From: Xanthomonas sontii
GTDB taxonomy: Bacteria; Pseudomonadota; Gammaproteobacteria; Xanthomonadales; Xanthomonadaceae
Assembly: GCF_040529055.1 (NCBI RefSeq)
Contig: NZ_CP132342.1
Location: 3,470,001 to 3,534,000, forward strand
Length of the DNA: 64,000 nt
Direction: 5' to 3'
This document shows positions 8,911 to 18,415 of this stretch, one piece after another (the stretch's first letter is position 1; each line of letters starts with the position of its first letter). A program made the position numbers and the translations under genes. The notes under the pieces were generated by a model that searched no databases, was not told where the DNA came from, and saw nothing but the letters and a program-made list of their open reading frames with translations.

Positions 8911-9609
8911 ATGACCGATCCGCGCGTCGTACTCACCGACATCGAAGGCACCACCAGCAGCATCTCCTTCGTCAAGGACGTGCTGTTCCCCTATGCGCGC
9001 CGCGCCCTGCCCGGCTTCGTGCGCGAGCACGGCCGGCAGCCGCAGGTGCGGCAATGGCTGGATGCCGTCGCCAGCGAATGCGGCGGCATCTGCACCGATG
9101 CGGTGATCGTGGAGACCCTGCAGGGCTGGATCGACGAGGACCGCAAGCACACCGCGCTGAAGGCGCTGCAGGGCATGATCTGGGAAGCCGGCTACCGCGA
9201 TGCCGACTTCACCGCGCACATCTATCCCGATGCCGCGCCGGCGCTGCGCCGCTGGCATGCCGACGGCCGCGCGCTGTACGTGTATTCGTCCGGCTCTGTA
9301 CCGGCGCAGAAGCTGTTCTTCGGCCATAGCGACGCCGGCGACCTTCGCGCGCTGTTCTCCGGCTGGTTCGATACCGAGATCGGCGGCAAGCGCGAGCAAC
9401 CCAGCTACGCGCGCATCGCCGAGGCGATCGGGGTGGCGCCGGCGCAGATCGTATTCCTGTCCGACGTGGTCGCCGAACTGGATGCGGCCCGCGCCGCCGG
9501 CTTGGACACGGTGCTGATCGACCGCCGCGACGATTACCCGCAACCGCGCCAGGGCGAGGCCTGCAACGGCCACCGCCGCGCGGAGAGCTTCGCCGACCTG
9601 GGCTTCTGA
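8911..9609 (+). CDS. mtnC: Enolase-phosphatase E1
   Basis: Bifunctional HAD enzyme that enolises and dephosphorylates the diketone phosphate made by MtnB, giving the acireductone substrate of MtnD. The 232-residue protein starts with [20 protein letters not shown] (the MtnC variant of the HAD motif DxEGT), has the [18 protein letters not shown] segment (motif II Ser) and [16 protein letters not shown] (motif IV). Start 3 nt after mtnD. The next gene begins 8 nt after its stop. Confidence 0.94.
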   Translation: MTDPRVVLTDIEGTTSSISFVKDVLFPYARRALPGFVREHGRQPQVRQWLDAVASECGGICTDAVIVETLQGWIDEDRKHTALKALQGMIWEAGYRDADFTAHIYPDAAPALRRWHADGRALYVYSSGSVPAQKLFFGHSDAGDLRALFSGWFDTEIGGKREQPSYARIAEAIGVAPAQIVFLSDVVAELDAARAAGLDTVLIDRRDDYPQPRQGEACNGHRRAESFADLGF

Positions 9610-9617
9610 GCCCGCGC

Positions 9618-10721
9618 ATGCGCAGGCCTGTCGCTGGCTTGATGGCCGCCCTGGCGGCGATGCGGCGCCCGCTTGCCGTGGTGCGCGGCCGACTGCTGCC
9701 CGCCGCGCTGCTGGCGCTGGCGCTGCCCGCCTGCCATTCCGATGCCGGCGCCACGCCGGCCGGCACGGCCGACACCGCGCAGGACGAGGCGGCGCAGGAT
9801 CCGGTCGACCAGGCGCAGCTGCGCCTGGCGCTGGGATCGCTGCAGGCGCAGCGCCCGGGCGTCCCCGACCTGTACGTGGTCGGCTTCGCCGGCGACGCCA
9901 GCGAGGACGTGTTCCGCAACGAAGTGCTGTACCTGCGGCAGATGTTCGCGCAGCGCTTTGGCGCGGCCGGGCGCATCGCCACCCTGATCAACCACGGCAA
10001 CAATCTCGGCGCGCACGCCTACGCGCCGCAGGCCTCGTACGACAACCTGGCCGATACGCTGGACCGCATCGGCAAGCTGATGGACAAGCGCGAGGACGCG
10101 CTGCTGCTGTTCCTGACCAGCCACGGTACCGACCAGCACGAGCTGTATCTGCAGTTCGGCCCCGGCGAGGATGCCGAGTACGACACCATCACCCCGCAGG
10201 AACTGCGCCGCCTGCTCGACGACGCCGGCATCCGCAACCGCATCATCGTGATTTCGGCCTGCTACTCCGGCGGCTTCGTGCCGGCGCTGAAGAGCGCCGA
10301 CACCCTGGTCATCACCGCCGCCCGTCGCGACCGGCCCTCGTTCGGCTGCGGCAACACCGCCAGCGCCACCTATTTCGGCCGCGCCTGGTTGATCGACGCG
10401 CTGGCGCGCACCACCGATCTGGTCGACAGCTATCGCCTGGCCAGTGCCGAGATCAGCGCACGCGAGCAGGCCGAAGGCGAGGCGCCGTCGTATCCGCAGC
10501 TGTACGTGGGCGCGCGCATCGGCGCGTGGCTGCAGCACTGGCGCGCGCAGTTGCCGAACGCCGCCGCACCGCCCTATCCGTATCCGGAACCCGATGCGGA
10601 CGACGCAGCGACTGCGGCCGATGGCGAACCGGACCACGCGCCCGGGACCACGCAAACCACTGCTCCCCCGACGCGCGCAAAACCGGCGCGACCGCCATCG
10701 ACTGCCACTCCCACGCAGTGA
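9618..10721 (+). CDS. C13-like (legumain/caspase-fold) peptidase lipoprotein
   Basis: A 367-residue predicted lipoprotein: the signal peptide ends in LALALPAC, lipidated Cys at residue 39, so it is anchored in the cell envelope. The body carries the catalytic dyad layout of peptidase family C13/clan CD: LYVVGFAGD, a His in FLTSHGTDQHEL and a Cys in IVISACYSGGF. The C-terminal about 60 residues are Pro/Ala/Thr-rich and probably disordered. It starts 8 nt after mtnC, so it may be co-transcribed with the salvage genes, although no metabolic link is evident. Bacterial C13 proteins are mostly uncharacterised; the protease function is inferred. Confidence 0.8.
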   Translation: MRRPVAGLMAALAAMRRPLAVVRGRLLPAALLALALPACHSDAGATPAGTADTAQDEAAQDPVDQAQLRLALGSLQAQRPGVPDLYVVGFAGDASEDVFRNEVLYLRQMFAQRFGAAGRIATLINHGNNLGAHAYAPQASYDNLADTLDRIGKLMDKREDALLLFLTSHGTDQHELYLQFGPGEDAEYDTITPQELRRLLDDAGIRNRIIVISACYSGGFVPALKSADTLVITAARRDRPSFGCGNTASATYFGRAWLIDALARTTDLVDSYRLASAEISAREQAEGEAPSYPQLYVGARIGAWLQHWRAQLPNAAAPPYPYPEPDADDAATAADGEPDHAPGTTQTTAPPTRAKPARPPSTATPTQ

Positions 10722-10808
10722 GTCGCCCTGCTCCGTCGAGCACCGCACGTAAGACCCCAACGCTCGATGCGCCCGGGGCCTGGAGCAGGAGTCCGCAGCA
10801 ACCCCATA

Positions 10809-10827
10809 GATGAGAGTAATTCGCATT
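10809..10827. promoter_or_regulatory. Fur-box-like palindrome
   Basis: GATGAGAGT-A-ATTCGCATT is a 9-1-9 imperfect palindrome (6 of 9 arm positions pair). It differs at only two of 18 positions from ATGAGAATAATTCTCATT, a Fur-box form I recall from gammaproteobacteria. It sits about 25 bp upstream of a possible -10 TACACT (10852-10857). No experimentally defined site is claimed. Confidence 0.5.
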
Positions 10828-10863
10828 CGATCGCCGATCGCGTGCAGCCGTTACACTGCGCCC

Positions 10864-10976
10864 GCAGCAAGCCCGCCAGCCTTTCGCCAGCCAGCTGCGC
10901 ACCGATCCGCCCGCCAGCCTTCGCTCGCCAGCCAGGATCCTCTCGTTTATAGGCCTCCTTCATGGAGGTTTTTTTG
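10864..10976 (+). ncRNA. Candidate small RNA behind the Fur-box-like site
   Basis: Downstream of the Fur-box-like palindrome and a possible -10 (TACACT at 10852) lies about 110 nt without a convincing ORF, rich in CCAGCC/GCCAGC repeats, ending in a good intrinsic terminator. A transcript of about 110 nt is therefore possible. The start point is a guess from the -10 position. The only ORF here (from 10810, 63 codons) is compositionally poor and runs through the terminator. Confidence 0.3.
10954..10975 (+). terminator. Rho-independent terminator
   Basis: CCTCC (10954-10958), loop TTCAT, GGAGG (10964-10968), followed by seven T residues (10969-10975). It is the only textbook stem-plus-U-tract terminator in the left half of the window and lies 230 bp beyond the C13 peptidase gene. 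It may end that operon or the candidate small RNA. Confidence 0.7.
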
Positions 10977-11079
10977 TTTCATGCCGACTCCAGACCGGTA
11001 GTACGCCGGACCGCGCCGCAGCGATGGTCCACAACCGTCTCAGCAGGTCGATGATGTAGCTGTTCTCAGCAATGGCCAA

Positions 11080-11236
11080 GCCTAGAGCGTGTTATGAACT
11101 TGGAGTTGATGCGGCTATCGTAGGCGATGAAGCCACCACGCCAACCGACGTATCCGATGAAGAATGGGTCTTCGCCGCGCCCGACTTGATACTGACGGAT
11201 CCGCAGGCACGGCAGCGCAGATACGAGCTGCAAACA
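11080..11236 (+). mobile_element. Decayed IS5-family element, left end and transposase start
   Basis: The sequence GAGCGTGTTATGAAC at about 11086 resembles the terminal repeat of IS5-group elements common in Xanthomonas. In frame after it, VSDEEWVFAAPDLILTDPQARQRRYEL matches the usual transposase start (SDEEW.F.APYL.L....QRRYELR). The frame then runs into the signal peptide of the next gene, so only about 150 bp of the element remain and the rest was deleted. Assignment is from memory of the family. Confidence 0.55.
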
Positions 11237-11251
11237 ATGGAAACAACGTCT

Positions 11252-11593
11252 ATGCCATTGAGCAAGCAAATTGCCGCTCTTCTACTTTGCCTTTTTGCCT
11301 GGAGTACCGTGCTCGCCGCGCCTTCAGTCTGCCCCATTCGACAGGATCAGCCACTTCGCTCCATCGATGCATTCGATGGAGAACCACAGGATCTCGCAGC
11401 GCTTGAGCCCGACGTGGCAAAGGAGCGATACGGCCATTGGGTTCTGGGCTACATCTACGATGAGGGCCGATTCGTCACCGTACGCTGCAGGTACGCGGAC
11501 AAGCAAACGCATGACGTAAAACTGGCGAACCGCGTGGAGCAGTGCAGTTACTCAATCAATGCAAAGAATGTCCTTCAGGTAACTTGCAGATGA
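11252..11593 (+). CDS. STY0301-like small secreted protein
   Basis: A 113-residue exported protein: signal peptide MPLSKQIAALLLCLFAWSTVLA, then the mature part starting APSVCPIRQDQ and containing FDGEPQDLAALEPD and YGHWVLGYIYD, with Cys residues in VRCRYAD, VEQCSYS and the terminal VTCR. The FDG.P...A.L.PD motif is that of the STY0301 family of small periplasmic proteins with unknown function. Translation could also start at ATG 11237 (five residues longer). It directly abuts the IS remnant, and its base composition is lower in GC than the neighbours, consistent with acquisition. Confidence 0.65.
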   Translation: MPLSKQIAALLLCLFAWSTVLAAPSVCPIRQDQPLRSIDAFDGEPQDLAALEPDVAKERYGHWVLGYIYDEGRFVTVRCRYADKQTHDVKLANRVEQCSYSINAKNVLQVTCR

Positions 11594-11789
11594 AAGCTGG
11601 CACGGCTCCTGGGACGGCGCGCCGAACTGGACAAACGGCGGCACATTCGCCAATGCCGGCGCCGATCAGCTCATCGGCGTCATCGCCAACGACAACGACA
11701 ACGACAACAGCCGGTCCCACTTCGCCCAGCGCCCGCGTGCGCCGGGCACCGCCCAGGACGGCGATCAAAAAAACCTAGATCGCGGCTGA
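11590..11789 (+). pseudogene. C-terminal remnant of an unidentified gene
   Basis: In the frame shifted by -1 relative to the STY0301-like gene, the sequence reads DESWHGSWDGAPNWTNGGTF, then ANAGADQLIGVIANDNDNDN and onward to a TGA at 11787. The composition looks coding (aromatic and Gly-rich, no low-complexity bias) but there is no start codon or ribosome site. It is most likely the tail of a gene whose front was lost when the neighbouring IS region was rearranged. I do not recognise the family. Confidence 0.35.
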
Positions 11790-11835
11790 CCTGGCGTCGC
11801 CGGGACGCGACGCCAGCGTCGCAACCGCGGCGCGA

Positions 11836-13428
11836 TCAGGGAGAGGCGTCCTGCAATCGATAGCTGCCGCTGGCGTGCTGCTCGCCGCGCCAGCGGTCGA
11901 AAGCGCGGACCTCGATGCGGTGCGCACCCACGCTCAGATCGGTCGGCAAGGCGCCGCGCCACAGGTGTTGCGACGGAATCGCTTCCGGCGACCGATCGTA
12001 GCCGCGCAACGCGTCGGCGGCATCGTCGCGCGCGTTCTCGGCGAGCAGAGCCGGGTCCGGCTGTTCGACCCGCTGCATCGGCTTCCAGGCGCCGTCGTCC
12101 ACGCGGTACTCGACGCGCGTGTCGTCCTCGCCCATGTACACGTTCGCGTACACGCCCCAGGCCGGATAGGCACCGCGGCGCAATACCTTCGGCGCATGCA
12201 GGCCGATCTGGGTGTCGTCGGCGGCACGCGCGGCGTGGTAGGCCAGCGCATAGCCGCCGTCGCGGCGCACGGTCAGCAGTGCATAGCCGTTCGGGGTGCC
12301 GTCGGCCATGGTCGCGGCGGGAATGCCCTCGGCATCCTTGACCCCGGACCAGAACGCGCCGCAGGCCGCGCCGACGTTGTATTCGTGCAGCGGCTGCGCG
12401 CCGTGCCAGCCCTCGTCGGCACCGTGGTAATAGTGGCGTTGGGTGTGGCTGTGGCCGCTGAGCACCAGCACATGCGGGAACGCCTGCAGCAGCGCGAACA
12501 GCCGCGCGCGGTCGGCATGGCGGAAGGTCTCCTTGCCGGGCGCCGCATCGAACAGCGGGATGTGCAGGCCCAGCACCACCAGTCGATCCTTGGGCACGCT
12601 GGCCAGGTAGGCCTGCAGGAACGCGAACTGGTCCGCGCGCAGGCCGCCGATGTACTTGGGCTGCTGCGTCGGCTGGTAGACCACATCGTCCAGGAACACG
12701 AAGCTGGCGCCGCCCTCTTCCACCGCGTAGGTGTCGGGACCGTAGACCGCACGCCAGCTCGACAGCGAATCGACGTCGTCGGTCGCGTCGAAGTTGAGGT
12801 CGTGGTTGCCGGGCACGTGGAACCACGGCACGCCGAGCTTGGCGGTTTCCGCATTCAGCGCCGGATACAGCGACAGGTCGTCGCTGACCACGTCGCCCAG
12901 GGTGGTGCCGATGCGCGCGTGGGTCTTGCCGCGCAAGGGCGCGACGATGTCGCGGGCGTAGTAGCCGACATCGGTCATCGACGCGGTCTGGGTATCGGCG
13001 AACACCAGCACCTCGGTGCTGTCGGCCTTGGGCTGCGCGCGCAACGCGAAGTCCCAGTGGTCGGTGGCGCCGCGGGTGGGCGCGATGCCCGGATACTTGA
13101 GCGTGGGCGAGCCGGCGGGCGCGTAGTGCCGCCAGTAGTCCGGCAGGCCGTTGCCGGCGCTGGCGAAGCTGTAGCCATCGGGCTTGATCACGAACACCGT
13201 GCGGCCGGGCTCCACCTGCAGGCGGTAGCGGCCCTGCGCGTCGGTGCGGACGATGTGCACGCCGTCGGACACCTGCACGCCGGCGATGCCGGCATCGCCC
13301 GGGCCGCGGCCCGGGGCGTTATCGCGTTCCTGGTAGACGCTGCCGCTGATCGTCGCGGTCTGCGCCACGGCGGGAGCGGCGGCGGCCAACAGGCAGGCAA
13401 GGACGACGGTGCGCAGCATGCGGAACAT
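11836..13428 (-). CDS. Exported calcineurin-like metallophosphoesterase
   Basis: About 530 residues. A signal peptide (MFRMLRTVVLACLLAAAAPAVAQ) is followed by an N-terminal beta-sandwich of the MetallophosN type (ISGSVYQERDNAPGRGPGDAG, IRTDAQGRYRL-like turn), the phosphoesterase domain with VFADTQ, TTLGDVV, VPGNHDLNF and SGHSHTQRHYYHG (metal ligands Asp, Asn, His), and a C-terminal MetallophosC-type domain. The substrate is unknown; periplasmic phosphodiesterase or phosphatase action is inferred. ATG 13419 is an alternative start three codons in. It lies downstream of the his operon in the same direction, with 68 bp between them, and no functional link to histidine synthesis is evident. Confidence 0.85.
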   Translation of the reverse strand: MFRMLRTVVLACLLAAAAPAVAQTATISGSVYQERDNAPGRGPGDAGIAGVQVSDGVHIVRTDAQGRYRLQVEPGRTVFVIKPDGYSFASAGNGLPDYWRHYAPAGSPTLKYPGIAPTRGATDHWDFALRAQPKADSTEVLVFADTQTASMTDVGYYARDIVAPLRGKTHARIGTTLGDVVSDDLSLYPALNAETAKLGVPWFHVPGNHDLNFDATDDVDSLSSWRAVYGPDTYAVEEGGASFVFLDDVVYQPTQQPKYIGGLRADQFAFLQAYLASVPKDRLVVLGLHIPLFDAAPGKETFRHADRARLFALLQAFPHVLVLSGHSHTQRHYYHGADEGWHGAQPLHEYNVGAACGAFWSGVKDAEGIPAATMADGTPNGYALLTVRRDGGYALAYHAARAADDTQIGLHAPKVLRRGAYPAWGVYANVYMGEDDTRVEYRVDDGAWKPMQRVEQPDPALLAENARDDAADALRGYDRSPEAIPSQHLWRGALPTDLSVGAHRIEVRAFDRWRGEQHASGSYRLQDASP

Positions 13429-13496
13429 CCGGAGAAGCCGAGGGCCCCCGATTGTAGCCAACGACATCGACACGGCGATGACCGCGCCGGACAGAC

Positions 13497-14120
13497 TCAG
13501 CGGTGCCGCGCTTCCAGCACGGCCACCGCGTCGGCCAGGCCCAGGCCGCGTGCGCGCAGCAGCACGGTCAGGTGGTAGAGCAGATCGGCGGACTCGCCGA
13601 GCAGTTCCTCGTCGCCCTGGGCGACGCCGGCCAGTGCGGTCTCCACGCCCTCCTCGCCCACCTTCTGCGCGATGCGCCGCGTGCCTTTCTCGAACAGCTG
13701 CGTGGTGTAGCTGCCCGCAGGCCGTTCGCGCTCGCGTTGCGCGACCAGCCGATCGAGGGCACCCAGGAACTGGCCCGGCGCCTGCGGGAAACAGCTGTCG
13801 CGGCCCAGGTGGCAGGTCGGCCCGCGCGGATGCGCCAGCACCAGCAGGGTGTCGCGGTCGCAATCGGTGTCGATCGCCACCACGTCCAGCACGTTGCCGG
13901 AGCTTTCGCCCTTGGTCCACAGGCGCTGCTTGCTGCGGCTGTAGAAGGTGACCTGGCCGCTGCGGAGCGTCTGCGCCAGCGCCTCCTGGTTCATATAGCC
14001 CAGCATCAGCACGCGCAACGTGGCGGCGTCCTGCACCACCACCGGCAGCAGGCCATCGCCCTTGCCCCAGTCCAGCGCCGCGTCGGCGGCGTCCGCGCCG
14101 TGGGAATGTTCATGCGCCAT
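13497..14120 (-). CDS. hisI: Bifunctional phosphoribosyl-AMP cyclohydrolase / phosphoribosyl-ATP diphosphatase
   Basis: Second and third steps of histidine synthesis in one 207-residue protein. The cyclohydrolase half (about 15-115) holds [30 protein letters not shown] and the zinc Cys/His set [11 protein letters not shown]...[12 protein letters not shown]. The C-terminal PRA-PH half (about 120-207) has [34 protein letters not shown] 14120 begins MAHEHSHG. It overlaps the hisF stop by 11 nt and is the last gene of the his operon. Confidence 0.95.
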   Translation of the reverse strand: MAHEHSHGADAADAALDWGKGDGLLPVVVQDAATLRVLMLGYMNQEALAQTLRSGQVTFYSRSKQRLWTKGESSGNVLDVVAIDTDCDRDTLLVLAHPRGPTCHLGRDSCFPQAPGQFLGALDRLVAQRERERPAGSYTTQLFEKGTRRIAQKVGEEGVETALAGVAQGDEELLGESADLLYHLTVLLRARGLGLADAVAVLEARHR

Positions 14121-14886
14121 CGCGCACCTCGATCTGTCGTTGGCGCAGGAAGCGCTTGAGTTCGGGAATGGCGATCGCGCCGCTATGGAAAACGCTGGCG
14201 GCCAGCGCGCCATCGACGTCGGCACGCTCGAACACGTCGGCGAAGTGCTGCATCTCGCCGGCGCCGCCGGACGCCACCAGCGGTACCTTGCACAGGGCGC
14301 GCACCTCGTGCAGTTGGGCGATGTCGTAGCCGCGGCGCACGCCGTCGTTGTCCATGCAGTTGAGCACGATCTCGCCGGCGCCCAGGCGCTGCGCCTCCAC
14401 CACCCAGTCCAGGGTGCGCATGCGCAGCGCCTGGGTCTTGCTGGGGTCGCCGGTGAAGCGGCGCACGCGCCACTGGCCGTCGTCCTCGCGGATCGAATCG
14501 ATGCCGACCACCACGCACTGCACGCCGAACGCCTCGGCCAGCTCGGCGATCAGCGCCGGCCGCTCCAGTGCCGGCGAATTGATCGAGATCTTGTCGGCGC
14601 CGGCGTGCAGCACCGCGCGCGCGGTGGCGACGTCGCGGATGCCGCCGGCCACGCAGAACGGGATGTCCAGCAACCGCGCCACCTTCTCGACCCAGGCGTA
14701 GTCCACCGAGCGCCCTTCCGGACTGGCGCCGATGTCGTAGAACACCAGTTCGTCGGCGCCCTGGTCGCGGTAGCGCAGCGCCAGCTCGGCGATATCGCCC
14801 ATGTCCACGTGGTCGCGGAACTTGACGCCCTTGACCACGCGTCCCTCGCGCACGTCCAGGCACGGGATGATGCGCCGGCTCAGCAT
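14110..14886 (-). CDS. hisF: Imidazole glycerol phosphate synthase, cyclase subunit
   Basis: A 258-residue TIM-barrel: [20 protein letters not shown] with the catalytic Asp in PCLDV, the phosphate-binding [11 protein letters not shown] and [13 protein letters not shown], and the second catalytic Asp in [13 protein letters not shown]. It uses ammonia delivered by HisH to convert PRFAR into imidazole glycerol phosphate and AICAR. Exact family length. It overlaps hisA by 7 nt upstream and hisIE downstream. Confidence 0.97.
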   Translation of the reverse strand: MLSRRIIPCLDVREGRVVKGVKFRDHVDMGDIAELALRYRDQGADELVFYDIGASPEGRSVDYAWVEKVARLLDIPFCVAGGIRDVATARAVLHAGADKISINSPALERPALIAELAEAFGVQCVVVGIDSIREDDGQWRVRRFTGDPSKTQALRMRTLDWVVEAQRLGAGEIVLNCMDNDGVRRGYDIAQLHEVRALCKVPLVASGGAGEMQHFADVFERADVDGALAASVFHSGAIAIPELKRFLRQRQIEVRDGA

Positions 14887-15614
14887 GCCAGCGCCTCGTC
14901 CAAGCGCAGCCGCCCTTCCAGCAAGGCCTTGCCGAGCACCGCGCCGGCGCAGCCGGCCTCGCGCGCGCCGCGCACGTCGGCAGCGTTGCGGATGCCGCCG
15001 GAGGCCTGCACCGCCAACGCCGGCGCGAGCTGCCGCAGGTGCGCGTACAAGGCTAGATTCGGCCCGGACAGCATGCCGTCGCGGGCGATGTCGGTGCACA
15101 GCAGATGCACCAGCCCGGCCGTGGCGTACTCGCCGGCCAGCGTATCCAGGCTCAGCGACGAGGTCTCGGTCCAGCCGTGCACCGGTAGGCGCCAGACGCC
15201 GTGCGCGTCCTGGCGGCTGTCCAGCGCCACGGTGATGCGCTCGGGACCGAATTCGGCCAGCCACTCCAGCACCGACTCGCGGTCGCGTACCGCCAGCGAG
15301 CCGATCACCACGCGGCTGGCGCCGGCATCGAGCAGGCGCTGCACGTCGGCGCGCGAGCGCACGCCGCCGCCGGTCTGCACCTGCAGCCCGGTCTCGTTGC
15401 GGATCCGCTGCAGCAGCGGTGCCAGGGTATAGCCGCCGGCGCGGGCCGCATCCAGGTCGACCAGGTGCATCCACTGCGCGCCGGCCTCGGCGAAGGCCTG
15501 CGCGCGGCGCAACGGATCGTCGCCGTAGTGGGTCTCGCGGGCGTAGTCGCCCTGCGCCAACCGCACCACGCGGCCGTCGCGGATGTCCAGGGCGGGATAG
15601 ACGACGAAGCTCAT
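14880..15614 (-). CDS. hisA: ProFAR isomerase
   Basis: A 244-residue half-barrel-repeat isomerase that converts ProFAR to PRFAR. Visible are [20 protein letters not shown] with the catalytic base Asp, the phosphate-binding [11 protein letters not shown], and [13 protein letters not shown] with the general acid Asp, then [13 protein letters not shown]. The start at 15614 ([11 protein letters not shown]) overlaps the hisH stop by 4 nt (ATGA). Confidence 0.97.
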   Translation of the reverse strand: MSFVVYPALDIRDGRVVRLAQGDYARETHYGDDPLRRAQAFAEAGAQWMHLVDLDAARAGGYTLAPLLQRIRNETGLQVQTGGGVRSRADVQRLLDAGASRVVIGSLAVRDRESVLEWLAEFGPERITVALDSRQDAHGVWRLPVHGWTETSSLSLDTLAGEYATAGLVHLLCTDIARDGMLSGPNLALYAHLRQLAPALAVQASGGIRNAADVRGAREAGCAGAVLGKALLEGRLRLDEALAC

Positions 15615-16213
15615 GGGAAATCGGTCTCGAGGAAGTTGCGCAGGATGCGCGCGCCGGTGTCGGCGGAGCGCTCGGGATGGAATTGCGCGCCGCAGCGGCG
15701 ACCATGCTGCACCACCGCGGTGAACAGGCCGCCATGATCGCAGGCGGCGACGGTGTCGGCGGTGACCGGCGCGGCATAACCGTGCACGAAATAGGCGCTG
15801 GCGCCATCCGGCACGCCCGCCAGCAGCGACGACGGCCGCAGCGGCAGCAGCCGGTTCCAGCCCATGTGCGGCACGCGGATGCCCAGCGCCGGCGGCATGC
15901 GCCGGACCACGCCGGTCAGCAGGCCCAGGCAATCGACATCGCCTTCCTCGGAATGCTCGAACAACAATTGCATGCCCAGGCAGATGCCGATCAGCGGCAC
16001 CTGTAGCGCGCGCAGTGGCTCGAGCAGGCCCTGCTCGCGCAGCCGCGCCATCGCATGCGGTGCCGCCCCCACGCCCGGCAGGATCACCCGCTCCGCGCCC
16101 TGCAGACCGGCCGCGTCGCGCACCAGCCGCGGCTCCACACCGAGCCGCTGCAGCGCATAGCGCACCGAACCGAGGTTGGCGCCGCCGGCGTCGATCAAGG
16201 CCACCGTGCTCAT
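15611..16213 (-). CDS. hisH: Imidazole glycerol phosphate synthase, glutamine amidotransferase subunit
   Basis: A 200-residue class I amidotransferase that hydrolyses glutamine and channels ammonia to HisF. The triad is visible: nucleophile Cys in [16 protein letters not shown], His and Glu in [13 protein letters not shown]. The N-terminus [21 protein letters not shown] is typical. Start ATG 16213; 31 nt separate it from the hisB stop, the widest gap inside the operon. Confidence 0.96.
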   Translation of the reverse strand: MSTVALIDAGGANLGSVRYALQRLGVEPRLVRDAAGLQGAERVILPGVGAAPHAMARLREQGLLEPLRALQVPLIGICLGMQLLFEHSEEGDVDCLGLLTGVVRRMPPALGIRVPHMGWNRLLPLRPSSLLAGVPDGASAYFVHGYAAPVTADTVAACDHGGLFTAVVQHGRRCGAQFHPERSADTGARILRNFLETDFP

Positions 16214-16244
16214 CGCAGCCTCCGCGTGTCCACGACGCGCCGGT

Positions 16245-17318
16245 TCACAGCACGCCCTTGGTCGAGGGCAGCGCCGCACCCTCGCGCTTCAGCGCCTGGC
16301 GCAAGGCGCGGGCCAGCGCCTTGAAGCAGGCCTCGACCTTGTGGTGGTCGTTGTCGCCGCGCACGCTCAGGTGCAGGTTCAGCCCGGCCGCATCGCACAG
16401 CGAGCGGAAGAAGTGCGGCACCAGTTCGGTGGGCATGTCGCCGACCCGCTCGCGCTTGAACTCGCCTTCGAACACGAAGTACGGGCGCCCGCTGAAGTCC
16501 AGCGCGGCGCTGGCCAGGGTCTCGTCCATCGGCAGGGTGAAGCCGTAGCGGCCGATGCCGCGCTTGTCGCCCAGCGCCTGGCGCAATGCCTGCCCAAGGG
16601 CCAGGCCGGTGTCCTCGATGGTGTGGTGTTCGTCGATATGCAGGTCGCCCTCGGCGCGCACGTCCAGGGCGAGACCGCCGTGCTTGCCGATCTGCTCGAG
16701 CATGTGGTCGAAGAACGGCAGACCGGTGGCGCAGTGCGGATCGCGCGCCAGGTCCAGGTCGAGTTCCACCGCGATGCGGGTTTCCTTGGTGTCGCGCTGC
16801 ACCCGCGCCCGCCGCGGCGCATCGGCCAGTTCGTGGGCGATGCCGGCCCAGTCCCACTCGCCGCCGAACTGCGCAGTGCGCAACTGGAAGCCGCGGATGC
16901 GCAGGTTCTCGGCGAACTGGATGTCGGTGATGCGGTCGCCGACCATCGCCGAGCGCGCCCAGTCGATGCTGCGGTCCTGCAGGTACGGCAGCATCAGGCC
17001 GATGCCGGGCTTGCGCGTGGGCGCATTGTCGGCCGGCCAGCTGCGGTCGACCAGCACCTCGCGGAACACGATGCCCTGGCTGGCGAAGATCTGCAGCATC
17101 AGGTCGTTGGGCCCGTCGAAGGCGGCCTGCGGGTAGGCCTCGCTGCCGAGGCCGTCCTGGTTGGTGACGATGACGAACTGGTAGCCGGCGTCGCGCAGTT
17201 TGAGCATCGCCGGGATCACGCCCTGCACGAAGCGCAGCTTCTCGTAGGCGTCGATCTGGAAATCGGCCGGCTCCTCGATCAGGGTGCCATCGCGGTCCAC
17301 GAACAGGATCGGGGTCAT
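16245..17318 (-). CDS. hisB: Bifunctional histidinol-phosphatase / imidazoleglycerol-phosphate dehydratase
   Basis: A 357-residue fusion, as in enterics. The N-terminal HAD phosphatase (about 1-165) has [20 protein letters not shown] and MVGDRITDI. The C-terminal dehydratase (about 170-357) has [13 protein letters not shown], the metal-binding [35 protein letters not shown] and [20 protein letters not shown]. It therefore covers two non-consecutive steps of the pathway. ATG 17318 follows a good GGAGGG Shine-Dalgarno that lies inside hisC; the stop of hisC overlaps the start (ATGA). Confidence 0.97.
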   Translation of the reverse strand: MTPILFVDRDGTLIEEPADFQIDAYEKLRFVQGVIPAMLKLRDAGYQFVIVTNQDGLGSEAYPQAAFDGPNDLMLQIFASQGIVFREVLVDRSWPADNAPTRKPGIGLMLPYLQDRSIDWARSAMVGDRITDIQFAENLRIRGFQLRTAQFGGEWDWAGIAHELADAPRRARVQRDTKETRIAVELDLDLARDPHCATGLPFFDHMLEQIGKHGGLALDVRAEGDLHIDEHHTIEDTGLALGQALRQALGDKRGIGRYGFTLPMDETLASAALDFSGRPYFVFEGEFKRERVGDMPTELVPHFFRSLCDAAGLNLHLSVRGDNDHHKVEACFKALARALRQALKREGAALPSTKGVL

Positions 17319-18415
17319 GCCGCCGCCCTCCATGCCTGCAAGGCGCCGAGCACGCGCTGGTTCTGCGCCGGCGTGCCCAAAGTGATGCGCAGCGCATCGC
17401 CCAGGCCCGGCGCGGCGCGCTGGTCGCGCACCACCACCCCGGCCGCCAGCAGCGCCTGGAACGCGCCCTCGGCGTCGTCGAAGCGCAGCAGCAGGAAATT
17501 GCCCTGCGACGGATACACCTGACGCACGCCGGGCAGTGCCGCCAGCGCCGCCTGCATGCGCGTGCGCTCGGCCCGCACCTCCTGCACCCGCGCCGCGGTC
17601 TGCCGAAGCGGTTCGGGCTGCAGCGCGGCCAGCGCCAGCTGCGTGCACGGCGCCGGAATCGGATACGGCGCCTGGCAGCGGCGCAGCACCGCGATCAGCG
17701 CTGGATCGGCGATCACGCAGCCGATCCGCGCCGCCGCCAGGGCGTGCGCCTTGGACAGCGTGCGCAGCACCGCCAGGTTGGCATGGCGCGCAAGCAAGCT
17801 GGTGGCCGAGGCTTCGTCGGAAAACTCGCCATAGGCTTCGTCCACCACCAGCACCGCACGTCCTTGCAGACGCTCGGCGGCGCGATCGATGTCGGCCAGG
17901 GCGATCGCCGCACCGCCGGGGTTGCCCGGCGAACACAGGAACACCAGCTTGGCCATCTGGCTCAATGCGGCGTCCACCACCGCGTCCACGTCGGTCAGCA
18001 GGCCCTCGGCGGTATCGCGCAGCGGCACCTCGACCACGCGCGCGTTCTGCAGCCGCGCGCACACCGCGTACATGCCGAACACCGGCGGGGTGATGACGAT
18101 GGCGTCGCGGCCCGGCTCGCACAGGGCGCGCAGCAGCAGGTCGATGGCCTCATCGCTGCCACGGCCGAGCAGCAGTTGTTCCGGGGCGCAGGCGTACAGC
18201 TGCGCCAACGCGGCGCGCAGCGCCGGCGGCTGCGGGTCGGGATAGCGGCGATTGCCGGCGTCGCCATCGGCGGCGTTGGCCCAGGCCGACTCGTTGGCAT
18301 TGAGCCAGATCTCGCCCTGCAGCGCACTGCTGCGCGCGGACGAATAGCCGGCGAACTCGCGCAGGTCCGGGCGGACCAGCGCCAGCACGGCGCGTGCGTC
18401 TGGAGTCTGGCTCAT
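17315..18415 (-). CDS. hisC: Histidinol-phosphate aminotransferase
   Basis: A 366-residue PLP-dependent class I/II aminotransferase. [19 protein letters not shown] and [18 protein letters not shown] in the N-terminal half match His[11 protein letters not shown] and [10 protein letters not shown] bind PLP, and the Schiff-base Lys lies in [16 protein letters not shown]. It transaminates imidazole acetol phosphate with glutamate. It overlaps hisD and hisB by ATGA junctions. Confidence 0.97.
   Translation of the reverse strand: MSQTPDARAVLALVRPDLREFAGYSSARSSALQGEIWLNANESAWANAADGDAGNRRYPDPQPPALRAALAQLYACAPEQLLLGRGSDEAIDLLLRALCEPGRDAIVITPPVFGMYAVCARLQNARVVEVPLRDTAEGLLTDVDAVVDAALSQMAKLVFLCSPGNPGGAAIALADIDRAAERLQGRAVLVVDEAYGEFSDEASATSLLARHANLAVLRTLSKAHALAAARIGCVIADPALIAVLRRCQAPYPIPAPCTQLALAALQPEPLRQTAARVQEVRAERTRMQAALAALPGVRQVYPSQGNFLLLRFDDAEGAFQALLAAGVVVRDQRAAPGLGDALRITLGTPAQNQRVLGALQAWRAAA

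Noticed and set aside
10810..11001. 63-codon ORF over the Fur-box-like site
   Set aside because: It runs through the terminator hairpin and U-tract and has poor composition; a non-coding transcript is more likely.
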